Part shown: positions 5,652 through 9,295 of the stretch, piece after piece
Numbering within the stretch: position 1 is the stretch's first letter
Layout: each line of letters starts with the position of its first letter
NCBI GenBank assembly: GCA_016212295.1
Contig: JACRGO010000053.1
Span: forward strand, 1-9,295
Length of the DNA: 9,295 nt
Direction of reading: 5' to 3'
Source of the DNA: Nitrospinota bacterium
Lineage (GTDB): Bacteria; Nitrospinota; Nitrospinia; JACRGO01
Notes under the pieces: model-generated
What the model was told of the DNA's origin: nothing
The model's input: only the letters and a program-made list of their open reading frames with translations
Databases searched by the model: none
Position numbers and translations under genes: made by a program

Positions 5652-8081
5652 TCACTTGTTTTTTATTTCAGGATCTCCATCCAGGAGAATTCCCCACTTC
5701 AATTGAATCCTTGCTGAATTATTCTTGCCTTCCCTGGAATATTGGTCCTGGGAACCGCCAAGGTCCATTAAAATTCCCAAGCTCCCGGTTCCTCCAATAT
5801 CATTGACGCCGTCGCCCCATCCCTGGCTGTTTTCCCTATTATAATACACATCCGCCCCTTTTTTATCGAGCAGTACCCCTAAACCACCGGCGTTCCCGGC
5901 GCCCTGGACCAGCGCCCCGCCCTGGTACAAATCGGACCCGTCATCATCCTGAAGTATGCCAACCGACTCGTCATGCCCGCAGCCTTGGGAAACGCCGAAG
6001 CCCGCTAGGTACTGGTCGTCTCCCGCGCCGTCCCATAGTATTCCTATGGAGCGATGGACGCCTGTGCCTTGGGAATAGCGCCTTGCCTGATAAAAATCGT
6101 GGCCGGACTCATCCGCCAAAATTCCAAGGCCGTACCAATAACTGGATCCCTGGGAAAAATAACTGGCGATGTAGGTGTCGTTGCCTCCGCCATCGGATAG
6201 CAACCCTATCCCGCCCGAGGCCCCCACCATGGTTTTAAAAGGCCGGAATCCGAACCCGAACCCCTGGGACATGGATTGATACGCCTTGCCAGGCTCGCGG
6301 AAATCGGTGTATTTCCCGCCAGCGAAATACAGGTCTTCTCCTTCCCCGTCCACGATGGCGCCGAAGCCTTTCACCATTCCGAACCCCTGTGAATAAAGCC
6401 GCGCCTTGTAGGAATCGTCCCCTTTCGCGTCCAGGAGCAGTCCGCATCCGAAAAACCCGGCCCCCTGGTTGGACACATTGCCGCTGTAATGGTCATTCCC
6501 CTTTTCGTCATACAAAATCCCAAGACCGAGAAATCCGGTCCCCTGTGAATAGTTTTTCCCGTCGTAAATATCGTCCCCCTCCAGGTCGATCAAAACCCCC
6601 ATTCCCATCCTGCCGCTCCCCTGGGAAAAATCCCGGCTTGAGCGATAGACGTCGTTTCCCTTCAAATCAATGCAGATGGAAAAAGGAATTTCCTTGCTTG
6701 AACCCCCAGCGGAATTGAGATGGATATCGTCCCCTCCCAGATCAATTATAAGGGCCGCGTCAGCGGTGTATACGTTCCTGCCCGGCCCGCCGATGATGAT
6801 GCGGCCGGACTCAGTGTCCTCGTCCAATAACACTTCCCCTTCAACCCCGGCCCGGCCCGGCTTGAGGGGATAGCCGGCGGTCAACTCCCTGATCCTGTCC
6901 TCCATGCCCCTCAGGTAGTCGAAGTATTCAAGGTCAACAAGCCCCAGCGCGTCCACAAAGGCCGAAAACAGTTTTTCATAATCGACCATGGAACCTGGTT
7001 TGAGGAATTTCAGGAGGTTTTCCTCCGCGTCGCGCTGTTCCTCTTCAGTTGGTTCCTTCTCCGGGGCGTCCGGTTCCTGGTAGAGCAGGTCCGGAGCGGA
7101 ATCATAAAGATATTTTCTTTCCTGTTCAGTAAGCCGGGAAAACGCCTCGTTGATCTTGCGGTTGGCCTGGCATAGCGCGGACTTCCACTCCTTTATATAT
7201 TCTCCGAAATCCCTAAGATGCTCACCAGCCGTTTTTTCAGGAATTTTGATTGGGACGTCGATTTCATCCGACGCTTTTGCCAGGAGATCAAGCAACCCCC
7301 TTTCCTTCAATTTTTTTTGCATGGCCTGGGAAAGGTCCTTGGCCAGGGGGCCTCCGCGCATTGGAAAATGCAGGAGATAATCCACCTCTCCGAGGCGGAA
7401 GGGGTCTTTCCCCTGGCTGGTGAAGAGCAGCTTATAGCTTGCGGCTTCGTAGCTTCTCTCGCGTATTCTGTCAAGTATCTTTTCAGCGGCGTCCCGGACG
7501 CCGGCCCCTGAAAGGGTCTTTTCCAGGATAGAAGGCCCTTCAATGTTTTCCTCCAGCTCCGGATGCGGTTTCAATACAGGCACGGCCTCTATGGGAGAGC
7601 CGAGGACGATTTTCATATCTGTCCTTTTCCCTTCCCGCAGCACGGTGAACGAGGTTTCTGCCCCGTCCCCCATCTCCTCTATCTTTTTCTTGAGTGCGCC
7701 GGGAAGGGAAGTCCCTTCAAGGGAGGAGAGCGGCGCTTCGCCGATGGACACTATAACGTCCTTTTCCCTGAATCCCCCTTTTTCAGCGGGCGAACCCTGG
7801 ACAAGATAATCAACGCGCACTCCCTTTTCCTCCGGCCTGCCGCCAAGGTCAACAATGTTTCCATCAGGGGTCCCCATGAAAATACCGAGCCATCCCTTTT
7901 TTCCCTTGGTGGAGGCCCTGGGTTTGAGCTGGAAATCAAGCGCGGACCCCGCCTCCTTCGGCATTGGCAATTCCAAGGGAAATTCGGGCCTGGCAGGGGT
8001 TTCCTTTTTTCCCTGGGTCGCGCAGCCAAGGAAAATAAAAATCAACGGCGTAATGAAGTAGAATTTGTTTGTTGATGCCAA
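5652..8081 (-). CDS. PDZ-domain lipoprotein with about twelve 26-28-residue Gly/Asp/Tyr repeats
   Basis: An 809-aa envelope protein. The start is TTG at 8081, the only usable start codon between the upstream in-frame stop and the signal peptide. The signal sequence ends in the lipobox IFLGC, with C20 as the lipidated cysteine. Residues about 60-160 form a PDZ domain: GWLGIFMG carboxylate-binding loop (63-70), VRVDYLVQGSPAEKGGFREKD (88-108), then LREGKRTDMKIVLG. Residues about 165-405 are mainly helical and charged, with an EPDAPEKEPTEEEQ linker near 336-349. From about 445 to 805 there are some twelve repeats with consensus (I/L)LxDxxGxDxY, a few variable residues, (Y/F)SQGxG, then about six residues and G. 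The unit near 575-626 carries an insertion, and the last two lack SQG. The Asp-rich turns recall calcium-binding repeats, but the canonical RTX nonapeptide is absent; a beta-solenoid is plausible. Function is unknown; peptide or protein binding at the cell surface or in the periplasm is inferred. Confidence 0.85.
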   Translation of the reverse strand: MASTNKFYFITPLIFIFLGCATQGKKETPARPEFPLELPMPKEAGSALDFQLKPRASTKGKKGWLGIFMGTPDGNIVDLGGRPEEKGVRVDYLVQGSPAEKGGFREKDVIVSIGEAPLSSLEGTSLPGALKKKIEEMGDGAETSFTVLREGKRTDMKIVLGSPIEAVPVLKPHPELEENIEGPSILEKTLSGAGVRDAAEKILDRIRERSYEAASYKLLFTSQGKDPFRLGEVDYLLHFPMRGGPLAKDLSQAMQKKLKERGLLDLLAKASDEIDVPIKIPEKTAGEHLRDFGEYIKEWKSALCQANRKINEAFSRLTEQERKYLYDSAPDLLYQEPDAPEKEPTEEEQRDAEENLLKFLKPGSMVDYEKLFSAFVDALGLVDLEYFDYLRGMEDRIRELTAGYPLKPGRAGVEGEVLLDEDTESGRIIIGGPGRNVYTADAALIIDLGGDDIHLNSAGGSSKEIPFSICIDLKGNDVYRSSRDFSQGSGRMGMGVLIDLEGDDIYDGKNYSQGTGFLGLGILYDEKGNDHYSGNVSNQGAGFFGCGLLLDAKGDDSYKARLYSQGFGMVKGFGAIVDGEGEDLYFAGGKYTDFREPGKAYQSMSQGFGFGFRPFKTMVGASGGIGLLSDGGGNDTYIASYFSQGSSYWYGLGILADESGHDFYQARRYSQGTGVHRSIGILWDGAGDDQYLAGFGVSQGCGHDESVGILQDDDGSDLYQGGALVQGAGNAGGLGVLLDKKGADVYYNRENSQGWGDGVNDIGGTGSLGILMDLGGSQDQYSREGKNNSARIQLKWGILLDGDPEIKNK

Positions 8082-8131
8082 GATAAGCTCTGTCTATTTA
8101 AGCTTGCTAAATCAAAATCCAGAAATGAACA

Positions 8132-8203
8132 GCGGAGACGCCGAGGCACAGAGAAAATCTCTTTAATCATAATATTTTTTTCTCCGCGCCTCAGCGTCTC
8201 CGC
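8132..8203. repeat. GC-rich inverted repeat with about 8-nt period
   Basis: The left arm at 8132-8147, GCGGAGACGCCGAGGC, pairs with 8188-8203 with one mismatch in 16. The 40-base loop is AT-rich. Each arm itself shows an approximately 8-base period of GAG/CTC (right arm: CTCCGCGC, CTCAGCGT, CTCCGCGG). It fills the space between the PDZ lipoprotein start and the end of the acyltransferase gene. I recall very similar CTC-CGC repeats in intergenic regions of many unrelated bacteria; not verified. It could form a strong hairpin downstream of the acyltransferase gene. Confidence 0.75.
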
Positions 8204-8237
8204 GGTGAAAAAAATTTTAAATATTTTTGGTTAACAT

Positions 8238-9026
8238 TCAGCGCGCAATCCTAGCGCCTGGAGGATACACGCCTTTCGCCACAGTGGCGTTGGGATGGAC
8301 CCAGGAACCCTGCCCCAAGATAACGCCTGGAGAGGTGACGCAATTGCATCCCAGTTCGCAGTAGTCTCCTATAACCGCGCCAAGCTTCCTCAAGCCGGTA
8401 TCGAGTATCTCATCTCCGGCCTTGAGCCTGATCCGGCCCGACTTCTTACCTTCCGCTTTTTCCTTTTTAGACCGGAACTGAAGGTTGGCCAGCTTGGTCC
8501 CGGCGCCAAGGTTCACATGGCTCCCTATGATGCTGTCTCCTATGTAAGCGAAGTGTCCGGCCTCGCTGTGGTCCATCATTATGGAGTTCTTGATCTCGGT
8601 AGCGTGTCCCACTGTGCAATGGTCCCCGGCAATCACGTTCCCTCGGCAATAGGCGCCCTGCCGTATCTCGCAATGGTTCCCGATGATGGCGGATGCCTTA
8701 ATGATGGCCGTGGGCTCCAGCAGGGTCCCTTCGCCGATATAAATTCCGAGATCATGAAAGATAACCGGCGCCTTGAGGCGGACCGCCCGTTCCACCACAA
8801 GCACCCTCTCCGTGGCGTTCCCTTCATGATCTTGCGCCTCCTGTTGGGAGACCTCTTTCAAGGTTTCGCCTCTCACGGCGTCTTTACCGGTCCCGTCCAG
8901 GAAATCCCTTATGGCCCCGGCTATTTTAGCCAACGCCTCCCAAGGTGGGACACCGTCCGGCGCCAGTATGTCCTTGTGCCGGAAGGAGTTTCTTAAGGGA
9001 AAAAGATTGTCTATCCGCCAATCCAT
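8238..9026 (-). CDS. Stand-alone left-handed beta-helix acyltransferase-like protein (GlmU C-terminal-like)
   Basis: A 262-aa protein from the ATG at 9026; a TTG two codons upstream (9032) is an alternative. The N-terminal ~80 residues are a helical leader (DNLFPLRNSFRHKDI, then PWEALAKIAGAIRDFL), and the rest is hexapeptide repeats from about residue 85 on (numbered from the TTG). The segment EIKNSIMMDHSEAGHFAYIGD (146-166) followed by IIGSHVNLGAGT lines up with the GlmU acetyltransferase region, and H160 matches the catalytic histidine of E. coli GlmU. No nucleotidyltransferase domain is present, unlike bifunctional GlmU. Relatives are usually annotated as UDP-GlcNAc pyrophosphorylase-related or glucose-1-phosphate thymidylyltransferase-like, names that describe homology rather than proven reaction. 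An acyl transfer to a sugar nucleotide is the likeliest role. The C-terminal GVYPPGARIAR is typical for the fold. No clear ribosome binding site is visible. Confidence 0.85.
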   Translation of the reverse strand: MDWRIDNLFPLRNSFRHKDILAPDGVPPWEALAKIAGAIRDFLDGTGKDAVRGETLKEVSQQEAQDHEGNATERVLVVERAVRLKAPVIFHDLGIYIGEGTLLEPTAIIKASAIIGNHCEIRQGAYCRGNVIAGDHCTVGHATEIKNSIMMDHSEAGHFAYIGDSIIGSHVNLGAGTKLANLQFRSKKEKAEGKKSGRIRLKAGDEILDTGLRKLGAVIGDYCELGCNCVTSPGVILGQGSWVHPNATVAKGVYPPGARIAR

Positions 9027-9140
9027 GGGCAAAACTCGATTTTATAATGTACGTGGGAAAATAAATATTTTAATTGTATAGGAATTTCCATTTTTTTCGC
9101 TTATAAATCAAGGAGATGCTAAATGCAGAAGAGGAAAAAC

Positions 9141-9260
9141 TGAACGTCCAACGTCCAACATCGAACGTCCAACATCGAAGTAAGAAAAATTCGTTTTACG
9201 TTTTAAATCCTTTCTTCCTTTTTCGACGTTCGACGTTCAATGTTGGATGTTCGATGTTCA
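9141..9260. repeat. Inverted heptamer array (AACGTCC / ACGTTCG type)
   Basis: The left arm has units TGAACGT at 9141, CCAACGT at 9148, CCAACAT at 9155, CGAACGT at 9162 and CCAACAT at 9169, all in 7-base phase. The right arm has ACGTTCG at 9226, ACGTTCA at 9233, ATGTTGG at 9240, ATGTTCG at 9247 and ATGTTCA at 9254, again without slip. The complement of each left unit belongs to the same (A)(C/T)GTT(C/G)(A/G) alphabet as the right units, so the arms can pair in more than one register. An AT-rich loop of about 50 bases separates them. It lies upstream of the acyltransferase gene. With the flanking DNA at 9033-9140, which shows no gene, this accounts for the end of the window. Confidence 0.75.
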
Positions 9261-9273
9261 ATTCTTTAAAGTC

Positions 9274-9286
9274 CGCCCGAAGGGCG
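9274..9286. repeat. Short GC hairpin at window edge
   Basis: CGCCC-GAA-GGGCG is a perfect 5-bp stem with a 3-base loop. It is followed by TTAAGTT, which is also the start of the nested palindromic element at 3539. It may be the edge of another REP-like element that continues beyond the window; too little is visible to decide. Confidence 0.35.
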
Positions 9287-9295
9287 TTAAGTTCA

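Noticed and set aside
6000-6700. RTX-type calcium-binding toxin repeats in the lipoprotein
   Set aside because: The repeat is 26-28 residues with DxxGxDxY and SQG, not the GGxGxDxUx nonapeptide, and the protein is lipidated rather than type I secreted.
7563-8075. 170-codon open frame on the plus strand
   Set aside because: It is antisense to the signal peptide and PDZ coding part of the lipoprotein gene, with no ribosome binding site or recognisable domain.
8295-8996. 233-codon open frame on the plus strand
   Set aside because: It lies antisense to the clearly homologous GlmU-like gene, lacks any recognisable motif, and is explained as a shadow of its codon pattern.

Overview
The window is about 9.3 kb of chromosome-like DNA of moderate GC from an uncultivated-looking, diderm (Gram-negative-type) bacterium. 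The evidence for a diderm is a lipobox lipoprotein with a PDZ domain, a secreted protease with a Sec signal peptide, and nucleotide-sugar enzymes. The combination of an RCKP-type rubredoxin-like miniprotein, a GxxExxY protein and many short-period intergenic repeats fits genomes of Desulfobacterota, Nitrospirota, Nitrospinota or Omnitrophota best. That placement is recollection-based inference, and no marker gene here fixes the taxon.

Layout. Positions 1-96 hold the last 31 codons of a protein cut by the window edge. A secreted caspase-like (clan CD) cysteine peptidase (226-1854, +) follows. Next is an ArsR/SmtB-type repressor (2056-2385, +) with a good sigma70-like promoter and a palindrome at the expected transcription start. 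All remaining genes are on the minus strand: GDP-mannose 4,6-dehydratase (2417-3385), a 36-aa zinc-ribbon/rubredoxin-like protein with a perfect Shine-Dalgarno (3781-3891), a cytosolic protein resembling a catalytically dead peptidase MA-like protein (4020-5120), a GxxExxY protein of the PD-(D/E)XK fold (5204-5578), an 809-aa PDZ lipoprotein carrying about twelve 26-28-residue repeats (5652-8081), and a stand-alone GlmU-like left-handed beta-helix acyltransferase (8238-9026).

The genes do not form one evident pathway. Gmd and the beta-helix acyltransferase are both envelope or sugar-nucleotide functions but are far apart. The most striking feature is the intergenic DNA. Almost every gap holds a different short-period repeat, often as two inverted arms: 7-nt period at 1927-1965, 3923-4019 and 9141-9260; about 8-nt at 8132-8203; about 9-nt at 3435-3495 and 5179-5200. 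There is also a 194-bp nested palindromic element at 3539-3732, and a 34/35-bp direct repeat brackets the GxxExxY gene. I see no rRNA, tRNA, CRISPR array or complete transposase.

No complete new multi-gene system can be proven here. The best candidates for something undescribed are the repeat domain of the PDZ lipoprotein, the repeat-bracketed GxxExxY cassette, the pseudo-peptidase, and the different-sequence, same-architecture repeats in the gaps.
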